DNA from: Methyloceanibacter sp963820115
GTDB lineage: Bacteria > Pseudomonadota > Alphaproteobacteria > Rhizobiales > Methyloligellaceae
NCBI GenBank assembly: GCA_963820115.1
Contig: CAWFYP010000002.1
Coordinates: 124,001-188,000, forward strand
Direction: 5' to 3'
Length of the DNA: 64,000 bases
The position numbers were made by a program, and so were the translations under genes. Below, piece after piece: positions 46,880 through 56,304 of this stretch; the first letter of the stretch is position 1, and every line of letters begins with the position of its first letter. The notes beneath the pieces were generated by a model that did not search any database, was not told the origin of the DNA, and saw nothing but the letters and a program-made list of their open reading frames with translations.

Positions 46880-47233
46880 ATGGTGAAGAAATTCTCTAAA
46901 GTCGCCGCATGGCTCTTGCTCTCAGCGATTGTCGTACTTTCGTTGGTCCCCCCTTGGTATCGACCAGTGACAAACGTCCCCCATGCTCTCGAACATTTTA
47001 TAATCTTCTTTGCCACAGGGCTGGCCTTTAGGTTGGGCTATTCCACTCCCTATTGGTATCAGTTCGTTCCACTGATCTCATTTACAGCAGCTATTGAACT
47101 TGCCCAACTCTGGATCCCTGACCGTCTCGCCCGCTTGAGCGACTTTATCATTGATACTTTAGGAGTTTGCGCCGGCGTTGGCTTGGGACTCGCGCAGGTT
47201 CGATTCCGTGACCGGCTAAATCTCGATCGATAA
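46880..47233 (+). CDS. VanZ-like membrane protein (copy 2)
   Basis: The ATG at 46880 (MVKKFSKVAAWLLLSAIVVLSLVPPWYRPVT) gives 117 residues with four predicted membrane helices. It is a paralogue of the gene at 26621: LSLVPPWYRPVT, PHALEHF-IF, LGYSTPY, FTAA-E-QL and ARL-DF-ID are shared. The copy lies 20 kb away and in opposite orientation. Upstream in-frame sequence to 46817 has no similarity. Function as for copy 1 is inferred from the locus only. Confidence 0.84.
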   Translation: MVKKFSKVAAWLLLSAIVVLSLVPPWYRPVTNVPHALEHFIIFFATGLAFRLGYSTPYWYQFVPLISFTAAIELAQLWIPDRLARLSDFIIDTLGVCAGVGLGLAQVRFRDRLNLDR

Positions 47234-47737
47234 TTGGCAAAAGCCCCGATACCCGAGACGTAACGAGCCGCCGATCGCGATTCCCCTACCCTGCGTCGTT
47301 AGCCATGCAGGCAGCCCAGAACGGACTTATGGAGGCGCTTGCGAAGTTTCGCCTGAATTTCTGTTCGGAAAAGATCACGTTCGTACGCCGTCACAAGTTG
47401 CACATCTTTGCGCACAATCCTCGATCCGTGTGGAGACGGTTGCGACCGGGATCGGGATGCGCCGTCGGCAGCGTTCCGCCAGGGCAAATTCAGCTATTAA
47501 CTAGGCGCGTGCTTTCGTCATAGGAAAAAAACGACTAATCGAGTAACATTTTTTAACTTCACGTCGCAACCCGACATCGCTTTCCGCGCCTTCGGAGGCC
47601 CTTAGTCTCAACTTGGGAAGGTTAGGAGGAGGGTCCCGCAGCGAACGAGACACTCGGACGGTTGATCATCCGAGTTGCGATCCACCTCTAACATTCCGGC
47701 GAAATTCTGATCGGGATTCCAATAGGCGAGAAGCTTG
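47234..47737. other. gene-free stretch upstream of GT2 gene
   Basis: About 500 bases with only short unconvincing frames. An AT-rich part at 47520-47570 could hold the promoter for the downstream glycosyltransferase-polymerase genes. Confidence 0.35.
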
Positions 47738-48733
47738 ATGGAACAGGCGCCACCCCGCTCCGTTGTCACGAGTTTTCCCAAAGTGAGCGTTGTCAGTCCG
47801 TTTTACAATCGGCGTGACTGGTTGCCAACCTATCTGGAGATGCTCGAGCGCCAAACGCTGAAGGATTTCGAGGTCATCATCGTCGACGATGGATCAACCG
47901 ATGGCCTGGCTGAGGCCATCGCCGCCGCTCGCACTCGTTTTGCTTTGCGCTACATCAAGCTTCCCCATAACCGCGGCGCCGACATAGCCCGTAACATTGG
48001 TATTGATGCAGCCCACGGCTGTTATATCGCACTGCTTGATAGCGATGACGCTTGGCACCCCGACAAGCTTCGTCGACATCTCAAGCAGTTCGAGGCGGCG
48101 CCCGATCGTCATCGCCTTGTTGGCCTAAGCCGTCAAATCGTGATTGCTGCGCGACCCTTCGTTAGGCCGAAGCGTCTCATGGGCCAAAATGACCGCGTTG
48201 GTAGGTATCTATTTCAGTTAGGCGGAGTAATTCAATCCAGCACGATGTTCTTAGCGTCCGACCTCGCAAGGTCGGCGCGTTTCCAAGAGGGCGACCGTGG
48301 CCACCACGATTGGACGTTCGCCTTACGCCTAGAGCTTCTAGGTGCCCGCTTTGAGATGCTTCCGGATGCGCTGACTTACTACGCCGATGATGAGCGGCCA
48401 GACCGCTTGTCGCCGCTATGTGCGCTGGCAAGGTTGGATTGGCTGGAGCGCCATCGCGAACTCCTCGGGGAAGGCCCCTATCTAGCCGCGCGTGCCGCGT
48501 TCGCTTCGCATGTCCACCACGATGCGGCCGTTCCATCTCTACGCATGATCATGACGGGTTTGCTGCGCGGCGCAGTTCCACCCTGGCGCACCGCCTATTA
48601 TCTCGCCGCTTGGGCATTCCCTTCGGTAAGAAAAATCAGCGTCTACACCAAGCCGATTTGGTTCGGTCGCAGACTCCTGAGAGGCGGAGTCCCGGCGCCG
48701 CGGCACGATAACGCGGCACAGATAAACAGATAA
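47738..48733 (+). CDS. GT2-family glycosyltransferase
   Basis: GT-A fold family 2 transferase, 331 residues from the ATG at 47738 (a TTG lies one codon earlier), with GAGAAG upstream. Motifs: VSVVSPFYNRRDWL, EVIIVDDGSTD (first Asp motif), LPHNRGADIARNIGIDAAHGCYIALLDSDDAWHPDKL (DxD as DSDD), and the catalytic base region GDRGHHDWTFALRL. It adds one residue to the lipid-linked repeat unit; sugar unknown. The polymerase follows after 188 bases. Confidence 0.93.
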   Translation: MEQAPPRSVVTSFPKVSVVSPFYNRRDWLPTYLEMLERQTLKDFEVIIVDDGSTDGLAEAIAAARTRFALRYIKLPHNRGADIARNIGIDAAHGCYIALLDSDDAWHPDKLRRHLKQFEAAPDRHRLVGLSRQIVIAARPFVRPKRLMGQNDRVGRYLFQLGGVIQSSTMFLASDLARSARFQEGDRGHHDWTFALRLELLGARFEMLPDALTYYADDERPDRLSPLCALARLDWLERHRELLGEGPYLAARAAFASHVHHDAAVPSLRMIMTGLLRGAVPPWRTAYYLAAWAFPSVRKISVYTKPIWFGRRLLRGGVPAPRHDNAAQINR

Positions 48734-48921
48734 GAGATGACTCCCGTTCTGCTAAAATTTCCCAATCACACCCGGCTCGCGCCGTTATCATCTCGAAGCG
48801 AGAATTTGGCAAAAGGCTGTTCATGAGTGCACTCAAAGACCGGTCACCGAAGTCGCGAAAAGCAGTCTGAAGAAGGTCAAGATCAACATGTCTACCATGG
48901 CGACTTCGCCAACGAGGCGAA

Positions 48922-50286
48922 ATGCTTAAATCGACTACCATTCGCACGCAGCCCTACGGAGCGATTGTTTCTCCGTTTGCTGACACGCTCCTACCGCTCT
49001 TTTTTGTGACCGGTCTCTTGTTTACTATGGGGGGCTTCGTCCTTCAACTCTCCCTAGCCGATCTCAGTGTCGACCCCGCCGCTGGAGCGGGATCCCTACT
49101 GTCTCAAACTGTGCTCGGCACCTTGTATCTATGCGGAATAATAGTTCTGTTGCGAACGGAGCTCGGGGTCAAAATCCTGATTGGAGCTTGGCCCATTTTG
49201 TTACTTCCTGCGCTTGCATTGATCTCCGCGACCTGGTCGACTTGGCCCTCACTCACGGTGCGGCGCGCATGCGCGCTCTTAGGGACCATCACGTTCGGTC
49301 TGTCCTTAACCGCCGCTTTTGATACGCAGACCTCCGTGCGCCTCGTAATTCGAGCGCTGACGTTGGCCCTCGTGCTCAGCATTGTCTGGGTGGTGGTGTT
49401 TCCGCGCTACGGCATCCATCAGGCAAGCGATGCTATTCAAGCAGTTCATGCCGGCAAATGGCGCGGGATCTTTGCTCACAAGAACTTTCTCGGAGGCCAA
49501 GTAGCCAGTCTTGCCTTGGCGCTGCTGGTCATCTATGGCCGGTACGCCTTCGAGAATTACCTCCTCAGATTTGGGGCTATCGCCCTTTGTCTCATATGCT
49601 TAGTCAAAGCCGATTTTAGTTCAGGTTTCGCCATTGCTTTTGTGCTCGCGGTTGTTGGTTTTTGTCTGTCCTTTGTTTCAATTCAACCTATCGGCATGCG
49701 GCTTCCTTCATTGATTCTTATTTTTGGAACGCTGCTCTTGGCGTTGGTTTTTGCCGATGACATCTGGACCGTGGCATTGAAAGCACTCGGAAAGGATCAA
49801 GATCTGACCGGGCGAACAGAATATTGGGACCAAATATTGTTGTTCATGGACGGTCATTGGACGCTTGGATTTGGATATTACGCAGGCTTTGTGGGGGTTG
49901 GTGGCGCGATTAGCAATGTCACCCATCAAGAGAATTTTGGAAGTACCCATAACGGCTATTTGGATTTGTTGGTGTCTTTTGGATTCGTCGGCCTGATCGT
50001 TGTTCTTGGATACGTAGCCTGGATTTTCGTGCGCAGCGTGGGTTTTCTCCTATTGGGACGCGCCGAGCTTCGCGCGCTGAGGACGTTCCCGCTGTGCGTG
50101 GTGATTTATGTCCTTCAACACAACGTGGTGGAAAGCAGCATTCTTGCCGCAAACACCATTGTTCCGCTGATGCAGGCGATCGCTGCTGGCATCCTTGTGC
50201 GTGAAGGTATCACCCAAAGGACTCAGGCAATTCCCATACTTCGCGATCACTCTTCGGCCTTCCGGTATTTGCCGGACAGTGGCTAA
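48922..50286 (+). CDS. O-antigen ligase/Wzy-type polymerase
   Basis: A 454-residue membrane protein with about 11 hydrophobic segments. The Wzy_C hallmarks are GKWRGIFAHKNFLGG (ISATWS before it) and the periplasmic loop with the conserved THNGYLDLLVSFGFVGL, preceded by LTGRTEYWDQILLFM. In this locus, with no dedicated lipid-A core genes, polymerisation of repeat units is more likely than O-antigen ligation. GAGG lies four bases before the ATG. It converges with the tyrosine kinase. Confidence 0.92.
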   Translation: MLKSTTIRTQPYGAIVSPFADTLLPLFFVTGLLFTMGGFVLQLSLADLSVDPAAGAGSLLSQTVLGTLYLCGIIVLLRTELGVKILIGAWPILLLPALALISATWSTWPSLTVRRACALLGTITFGLSLTAAFDTQTSVRLVIRALTLALVLSIVWVVVFPRYGIHQASDAIQAVHAGKWRGIFAHKNFLGGQVASLALALLVIYGRYAFENYLLRFGAIALCLICLVKADFSSGFAIAFVLAVVGFCLSFVSIQPIGMRLPSLILIFGTLLLALVFADDIWTVALKALGKDQDLTGRTEYWDQILLFMDGHWTLGFGYYAGFVGVGGAISNVTHQENFGSTHNGYLDLLVSFGFVGLIVVLGYVAWIFVRSVGFLLLGRAELRALRTFPLCVVIYVLQHNVVESSILAANTIVPLMQAIAAGILVREGITQRTQAIPILRDHSSAFRYLPDSG

Positions 50287-50456
50287 CCGGCGTCGCGCCA
50301 GCGGCATTGAAATAGTGCAATTCAACATGGACAGGGTCGCGAGGTCGGCGTCCCGAGATAGTGGGGCTGTCGAGCGGCGCCCCCTAATGAGTGCGCGGCC
50401 GGAAAGCGGCGCCCCAATCAAGCAACTTTTTGCCACACGCTGGCGAAGGTTCCAGC

Positions 50457-52781
50457 TTAGGTCATGTAGCCATATTTCTTGTAATGTTTATTGTAGTAGT
50501 AACTTGCACCATAGCCGTCGAATCGACCCAGTGCCTTGATATCGACCTTGTTAAGAACAGCCCCGACTAGCTTTTCGTAGACGCCACCGGCCTCCTTAAG
50601 AGCATGTTCCACGATATCGAAGCGGGCTTGGCCCCATTCAATGACATAGACGTAGGAATCAACAAAAAGCGACGTCGCCCTAACGTCCACGACAGGCGTC
50701 AACGGCGAACAGTCCACAAATATATACTCGTAACGCTCGCGAAGCTTATCGAACAGACTAGTTGTCGCCTCGGAAGAAAGTGCCTCATCGGTGTGCGCAG
50801 AGCGAGTCTTCATAGCTTGCGGCAAGAACTCGAGGCCCGTTGATTGGTCAACCCAAACCACATCCTCGATCTGTGCATCCCCCTTGATCAGATCGAAAAA
50901 TCCTGTCGTAGCGTCAGGAGCCAGCAGACGGGTGAGCGAAGGATTGCGGAGATCACAATCAACCAATATCGTTGATATGCCAGCGTGGGCGATAAGTTGT
51001 GCTAAGGACGCTGCAATTGTCGATTTGCCCTCGTTGGGCAGTGTGGACGTGAAGGCAATCACTTTATTCGGCTTACCCACTTCCTTCAGATCAATCGCTA
51101 TTTTGATGGCACGCATCGCCTCGGTAAAGCGCGAGAACGGTGACCCTATCACATGCCATAGCGGGTTTCGACTCTGCACGAGGATCCTTCGACCCGCATC
51201 ATCGCTTGCGTCATCCTTCTTAGCCCTGCTAGCCGCGGGAGCCGGCTTCACAGCAGTCTCAGCCAACTCTGGTACTATCGCGATACAGTCCGTATGCAAC
51301 TTTGACTCAACCTGTGCACGCGTACGGAACACTCGATCTAAGTATTCGCGCAGCTGTCCAATCCCAAGCCCCAAAAGGAAACCTGCGCCCACAGCGATGG
51401 CAAGCGCGAGAAGCGTTTTCGGGCTGCTCTTGTTAAGAGGCGGCGATGCCGATGCGATCAAGCGAGCCTCGGAAATCGGATACGATTCCTGTTGCACGGC
51501 CTCCATGTAGCGCTGCACGAAATTGTCATGCAGCGCGCGATAGGTCTGCGCCTTGCCTTCGAGTTCCGAAAGCTCAATTTGTGCCTCGGCGTCCATGTGC
51601 GACTGTGATACAGCCCCGCCTAGCTCCGCCTTAATCGACTTTTCGCGCTGCTGAGCGATTTCGAAGTCGCTCTTATAAGTTTCCGCTAGGCGCTTTAATT
51701 CCGCGACAATAGAATTCTGAATCTCGGCCATCTGATTACGGAGGTTGACCGCGGCAAGGTGATTAGGACCATATCGAGCCGACCAATCGGCCTCCCGGGC
51801 TTGCAAGTCGAGATATTGCGAGCGCAACTTCGAAACGACGTCATTTTTCAACTGGTCAGTGACCGTCCCATCGGGCATGCCTTGATTGATTATGTCCTCG
51901 ATTCGGTCCAGATGCGCCTTCGCATCCGCGGTGTTGGTGCGAGCAGTGACGAGTTGGCTATTGAGTTCTTCAAGCCGCTGCTCATTTAATAGCCGCTGCC
52001 CATTACCCGTGGCCGACTCCACAGTAACTATGTTGTTTTTGCTCTTAAACGCGAGCACGGCGCGATCTGCGGCGGAAGCCTGTTCGCTTAATTCCTTAAT
52101 GCGGTCCTGCAACCAGGCCCCGGCACGTTTCGCCGCATCGGACTTCGCCTTCTGCTGGCCGGCGATGTAAGCATTAGCGATCGCATCGGCGATGTCCGCC
52201 GCACGTTGGCGGTCGCCCGCGGAAAAACTTACCTCGATGACAGACGTCAAACGGACTCGTGTGACCCTGAGCGCATCCGCGAACGCCCTAACAGCGTGCT
52301 CCATCAGCTCATCGTCCGATTCAACCGAACCGTATCCAAGCCGAGCACGCCAATTGTGGATTGATTCGAACAGTGCTCCGAACACCCTAGCACCGGGACC
52401 GATGAACGTAGGATCCTCGGTCAGATGGAATTGCCGTATGACGGAACGAGCAATTTTATCTGACCGCAAGATTTCCACTTGGCTGTCGACCTCCTGGGAG
52501 TCCGGAGGAATGCTTCCCCCCGTAGGGACAGAGGAATCCTTACCATCGAATAATTGGACCTTCCGGGAGTCGATGATCAGCCTCGACAATGCAGTGAAGC
52601 TAGGCGGCGTGGTGACCACGTATACTCCCGCTAGTCCAATCGCAAACGCCACCGCGAGCAGAATCACCCAACGCTGCCGACGTAGGAGACTACGAAAGGC
52701 TCTAAATATCTCACCTGCCGAGGCGACTTCGCCAGTGATGGCGTCCCGATGGGGAGCTTGGTACTCAACCCTTCGAAGCAT
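50457..52781 (-). CDS. polysaccharide biosynthesis tyrosine autokinase (Wzc/ExoP type)
   Basis: Polysaccharide co-polymerase controlling chain length and export. The ATG at 52781 (MLRRVEYQAPHRD) gives 774 residues; a TTG at 52817 would add 12. There is an N-terminal Wzz domain with a first membrane helix (WVILLAVAFAIGLAGVYVV), a long periplasmic coiled coil (residues 200-430), a second helix (LLALAIAVGAGFLLGLGIG) and a BY-kinase domain: Walker A TSTLPNEGKSTIAASLA, Walker A' ILVDCDLRNPSLTRLL and Walker B EYIFVDCSPLTPVVD. The C-terminal tyrosine cluster GYGASYYYNKHYKKYGYMT supplies autophosphorylation sites. Confidence 0.94.
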   Translation of the reverse strand: MLRRVEYQAPHRDAITGEVASAGEIFRAFRSLLRRQRWVILLAVAFAIGLAGVYVVTTPPSFTALSRLIIDSRKVQLFDGKDSSVPTGGSIPPDSQEVDSQVEILRSDKIARSVIRQFHLTEDPTFIGPGARVFGALFESIHNWRARLGYGSVESDDELMEHAVRAFADALRVTRVRLTSVIEVSFSAGDRQRAADIADAIANAYIAGQQKAKSDAAKRAGAWLQDRIKELSEQASAADRAVLAFKSKNNIVTVESATGNGQRLLNEQRLEELNSQLVTARTNTADAKAHLDRIEDIINQGMPDGTVTDQLKNDVVSKLRSQYLDLQAREADWSARYGPNHLAAVNLRNQMAEIQNSIVAELKRLAETYKSDFEIAQQREKSIKAELGGAVSQSHMDAEAQIELSELEGKAQTYRALHDNFVQRYMEAVQQESYPISEARLIASASPPLNKSSPKTLLALAIAVGAGFLLGLGIGQLREYLDRVFRTRAQVESKLHTDCIAIVPELAETAVKPAPAASRAKKDDASDDAGRRILVQSRNPLWHVIGSPFSRFTEAMRAIKIAIDLKEVGKPNKVIAFTSTLPNEGKSTIAASLAQLIAHAGISTILVDCDLRNPSLTRLLAPDATTGFFDLIKGDAQIEDVVWVDQSTGLEFLPQAMKTRSAHTDEALSSEATTSLFDKLRERYEYIFVDCSPLTPVVDVRATSLFVDSYVYVIEWGQARFDIVEHALKEAGGVYEKLVGAVLNKVDIKALGRFDGYGASYYYNKHYKKYGYMT

Positions 52782-53266
52782 GGTTACCCAGCTACTCACA
52801 CTTAGCGGTTTCGTCAAGGACCGGCGCAGGGAGTTCCCGAATTCACGCCCGAGCCTCTAGCCGACACATCAAAGCTCAGCTGGCCGCAACCGTGTCCCAG
52901 TATCATAGATCATGGCCGCCAATGCCAAATCAATTAGCGCTGCGTTAATTTAGCCCACCATCCGCGGGACCGAATACGGAATGTCTCGGGGCTCACACGA
53001 TTTTTCCTCCTGGCGAGTCCGGCGGCCTTCGAAGAGCATGGCCAGACCGCACAACATCCGAATACCCCGCACCGAGCCGATAATGACAAGACACTCACGT
53101 GATAGATTTAAGTCGCTAGGCGTGAGGCAGACGCAAGCGATGTGCCAAACGCGTATCAGTTAATGACCGATTAGAGCCCCTGATCGAGGTTCCAATCGCC
53201 TCGGCGGTTCGATACCAGGGCGCCACAAATTGCATATTTCGATGCACGCATACAGGGGCAACGGAA
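52782..53266. other. gene-free stretch between kinase and exporter genes
   Basis: About 485 bases on the same-strand path from wza-like to wzc-like gene, with no supported gene. A promoter for the kinase gene may lie here; nothing distinctive was recognised. Confidence 0.35.
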
Positions 53267-54523
53267 TCACGGGTGTCCATTCGACACAGTGACACCAACA
53301 GTTTGATCAAGTTGGTGAAGATTCAGGAGCGTCTGGCTCAAGTTCGTTGAGACCAATACTGGGTCGTTAATCGTACCCACGATTGTTTGCAAGTACACCA
53401 GGAATTTTGTGGTCTCCACGCTAGGCGCGTTAGATATGTAAATCACATCTTTATTTCGCATCTGGAACTTGGTGGCTAGGAAAAAGCCAGGCGGATCGCG
53501 CAAGTTCATGATGTAAATTATGGGTATAATTGGTGTATCAAATTTTGAAGTATCAATACCGAGTTGCTCAGCGACTTCGCGGGTCTCACCCCTATAGAGG
53601 AACACGGACTGAGGATCGGCCCGCTCATCAGCAAGGCCGCCAGCCTTAGCTATGGCCTCGGCAAGCGAAATGCGCCATGCGCCGAAGTCGAATTGGGCTT
53701 GGCCCGTGCCGGGTACTCCGGTCGGAATTGCACGGGTTGCGCCAACCACGATGAAAGTCTGCGGCTCCGAATAGACATAAATCGTGTCGTTGGGATGCGC
53801 CCAGATATTATTCCGCGGCTCATAGACAAGTGCACCGAAGGGAGCAATGGCTTGCCGACCGTTGCGCTCCAGCATAACCCAGGTGTCATACCCTTGATCT
53901 TTAGGACCACCGGCATCGGCGATTGCGTCAAGAATACGCTCGCCTTCGTGATTGGCTGGGAAACGAGCCGGCTTATTCACTTCGCCCAGCACGCTAATCA
54001 AGGAGGTCTGTTGATTGACGAGCGATACGACCGCCTGGGGTTCAATTGCTCGGTTTTTCAGCTTCTCGACAATCTCCGCCTGCACCTCTTGGGGTGTGCG
54101 TCCGGCGGCGCGAATGGCTCCAGCATAGGGAACGGAGATGTTGCCGTCATTGTCGACGAGCTGATGAGGAAGGTCAATAAAATTGCCCGGGCGCACACTG
54201 GCTTCAGCTGGAATGAACAGTCCGCCGGCCGCGGATTCGAAGACTGTCACGGCGACGGTGTCGCCAATTCCAAACGTAATGCCTCTCGGCGCGCGCGTGT
54301 CAGCAAACGCCCTAGAAAGCCGCGGCGCATGTTGGGCCAGCACGCCAACGACTGCCGGCGTTACCTGAACCAAAGCATACGGGAGTCCATCAGGTTCAAA
54401 GGGATGTCCGGCCCGCACGTCGCGTTGAAACGGCCCGGAATTTGGCAGGAACGAGCACCCAGCCAAAGCCAGGAACATTAAAACTGAGACCACTCGGCCC
54501 CAAACTCGCCCGTGCGCTATCAC
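53267..54523 (-). CDS. Wza-type polysaccharide export lipoprotein
   Basis: Outer-membrane polysaccharide secretin. The GTG at 54523 gives 418 residues with a lipoprotein signal (LMFLALAGC). The Poly_export and SLBB domains show GIGDTVAVTVFESAAGGLFIP, IDLPHQLVDNDGNISVPYAGAIRAAGRTPQEVQAEIVEKL, SVLGEVNKPARFPANHEGERILDAIADAGG, NDTIYVYSEPQTFIVVGATRA and the terminal NKDVIYISNAPSVE. With the tyrosine kinase it forms the trans-envelope export complex. It is the last clear gene of the locus before the rearranged region. Confidence 0.94.
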   Translation of the reverse strand: MIAHGRVWGRVVSVLMFLALAGCSFLPNSGPFQRDVRAGHPFEPDGLPYALVQVTPAVVGVLAQHAPRLSRAFADTRAPRGITFGIGDTVAVTVFESAAGGLFIPAEASVRPGNFIDLPHQLVDNDGNISVPYAGAIRAAGRTPQEVQAEIVEKLKNRAIEPQAVVSLVNQQTSLISVLGEVNKPARFPANHEGERILDAIADAGGPKDQGYDTWVMLERNGRQAIAPFGALVYEPRNNIWAHPNDTIYVYSEPQTFIVVGATRAIPTGVPGTGQAQFDFGAWRISLAEAIAKAGGLADERADPQSVFLYRGETREVAEQLGIDTSKFDTPIIPIIYIMNLRDPPGFFLATKFQMRNKDVIYISNAPSVETTKFLVYLQTIVGTINDPVLVSTNLSQTLLNLHQLDQTVGVTVSNGHP

Positions 54524-54745
54524 CTTCCCCCAAATCCCCTTTGGCTTCGACCATGACCCGGCTTAGAGGGCCAAGGCTAGAGTTAAAGCTGCCGCAGCAG
54601 CACAATTTAAGTAGGTGTGACCGACCTACCACACGTTAAAATTCGCGGGAATCGACCAACAATGCTAAAATTCACTGCCGCGGCAGGGACTACGGTCCCC
54701 TTAATGGCCAGCGATCGGCTGACGAACGCGTCTTTTGCGAGGCTA

Positions 54746-54880
54746 TTGGAGAGGAGCGTAATTCGGACCCTATTCGACCCGGTCTCGAGTCTCATTTTGC
54801 ATCGAAATTCCCCTCGCAGGAGAGGGAGGCGGCTCCCCAAGGGTTTCCCGACGGCATCGGCATCCACGCAGTCGGCGCAT
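54746..54880 (+). pseudogene. 5' fragment of a PPP-type phosphatase (broken copy 1)
   Basis: Nucleotides from 'attggagaggagc' onward follow the start region of the intact phosphatase gene at 56305: ribosome-binding site, then PIRP, the Pro/Gly-rich stretch and PDG-I--VG. The start ATG is changed (gagcatgag to gagcgtaat) and similarity stops just before the GDVHG metal motif, replaced by methyltransferase sequence. Confidence 0.65.
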
Positions 54881-54924
54881 TGCCTCTCTCTTTAAGGCTC
54901 GGACGACGCCGAGCGTGACCCGGT

Positions 54925-55152
54925 CGGCGCCTTTAGAATTACTCCGAATAACCCCTTCCTATTGAAACGTCTCAGATCGGGTCGAAGGGGCTCGGCCTCG
55001 CAAATCAGTGCCTGATGGCCACCAAAAGTCTGCGTAAAGCTTTGGAAACCTTGATTGCTATCGATGTCATCGATCACGATTGCCCCACCCGGCCGCAAGG
55101 CTGCCCAAGCGCGATCGACCTCAAAACGAACGTTATGCTCGCTATGCAGGCT
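54925..55152 (-). pseudogene. methyltransferase fragment, C-terminal block
   Basis: On the minus strand LHSEHNVRFEVDRAW, LRPGGAIVIDDIDSNQGFQSF, GHQALICEAEPLRPDLRR and KGLFGVILK correspond to residues 211-285 of the intact methyltransferase at 61231. It keeps the same strand as that gene. Confidence 0.8.
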
Positions 55153-55174
55153 GGCGCTTGAGGAAAATCGGACT

Positions 55175-55339
55175 GGCCATCTATGGAGCATTGACCATCC
55201 GCCATTCGAACGGGGATTGCGGAGCCAAATTGGTGTAGCCGTTGGCGACCGTTTCCCTCACCGATGGTCTTACATAAGCGGATCGAGCCGACGGCGCCTT
55301 CCAGGTTTGCTTTCCCAATTAGGTCAGATTGACCTTTTC
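55175..55339 (+). pseudogene. methyltransferase fragment, middle block (opposite strand)
   Basis: On the plus strand GHLWSID, RSQIGVAVGDRFPHRWSYISGSSRRRLPGLLSQLGQIDLF corresponds to residues 152-206 of the intact protein. It lies beside the C-terminal block but points the opposite way. Confidence 0.8.
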
Positions 55340-55399
55340 AAACGACTCGGTACGCGGAACGCCGCGAAGCCATCCCGCCCACCGAACTATATGAGGCCG

Positions 55400-55610
55400 A
55401 GCTTGGCTGGGCGGGACGATTACATGATCTGCTTGGCATGCCATGGCCGTGTGAAGCGACTTCGGAGTTCTGGGCCTTATGGCGCGGAGTCATAGCGGAA
55501 CTGCAAGCCAAGGGGCTTCGTGTCGGTCCGGAAAGCTTTAATTGCTGGAACGATTCTTGGGTCGCAGATGGCGCGTCACCAGATGGCGCGCAACAACCCC
55601 GCGTCGCCAT
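55400..55610 (+). pseudogene. methyltransferase fragment, N-terminal block
   Basis: On the plus strand GRLHDLLGMPWPCEATSEFWALW, VIAELQAKGLRVGPESF and CWND match residues 56-102 of the intact protein; similarity may run on in a shifted frame to about 55610. It lies after the middle block, so the order is C, middle, N. The SAM-binding motif region (residues 103-151) is missing. Confidence 0.75.
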
Positions 55611-55629
55611 TCGCTACCAATCGCGGCTT

Positions 55630-55852
55630 GGCATTCGCGATCCCTCTGGCAGCGGGAAGACATCCTTCTTTGGATTCGAAAACACGCCATTTCTCGAAAC
55701 AGGATTTCGACAGATCATCGTTTCCCGGGCACAAACTCGTATTGGAGTTCGGCATACGACCGAATCGGCTTAACATTGATCCGCCCGCTTTTGCGACCGG
55801 GGGGACGAACGTGTCTAGAGAGAGCCAACTGATACAGTCCAATTGTCTCTGA
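55630..55852 (+). pseudogene. 3' fragment of the broken PPP-type phosphatase
   Basis: Similarity to the end of the gene at 56305 in shifting frames: GREDILLWIRK (against EEDVLWIREE) and KLVLEFGIRPNRLNIDPPAFATGG (against TPVLEPDIRPNRINIDTGAFATGR), ending in TGA. Together with the fragment at 54746 it is the remains of one gene interrupted by methyltransferase sequence. Confidence 0.75.
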
Positions 55853-55919
55853 CCAATATCTTCCTCACCCTTTTTGGAGTTGTGATGCTCTGAGAATAGC
55901 ATCGAGGAGGCATGCCTTT

Positions 55920-56159
55920 ATGTTGACGCTTTCAATCATTAGTGCCGTTATTGGTGCCGTGCTTGGACACTTCTTCAAAGTTTTCATTCTGCCTGCGGCT
56001 ATTTTGCTTGGCTTGGTCATCATAATTGCAGTCGGCACGGTGGAGGGACAGTCCACCAATTTGATCGCAGGGGCGTGTATTCTTTTCGCCGTGTGCCTCC
56101 AGTCGGGCTACCTAGCTAGCGCGTCTGTCCACGTGAAGCGACGCGATCCCGACTTGTAG
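55920..56159 (+). CDS. small membrane protein (copy 1)
   Basis: A 79-residue protein, with GAGGAGG nine bases before the ATG. Two to three hydrophobic segments: LSIISAVIGAVLGHFFKVFILP, AAILLGLVIIIAVG and ILFAVCLQSGYLASA. It is paralogous to the gene at 57206. It follows the broken phosphatase just as copy 2 follows the intact one, which suggests a functional pair. No domain is recognised. Confidence 0.72.
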   Translation: MLTLSIISAVIGAVLGHFFKVFILPAAILLGLVIIIAVGTVEGQSTNLIAGACILFAVCLQSGYLASASVHVKRRDPDL

Positions 56160-56304
56160 ACGCACCTATCCTGGAATACTGAACGTGACTGCAGACGTGG
56201 CTGCTTGGATGCCCGCGTCCTGCCGCCACATTGGCCAAGAAATGCAAAATCATTGAGGGATAGTCGACTTTCCCAATCGCAAATGGCGTTGATTGGAGAG
56301 GAGC

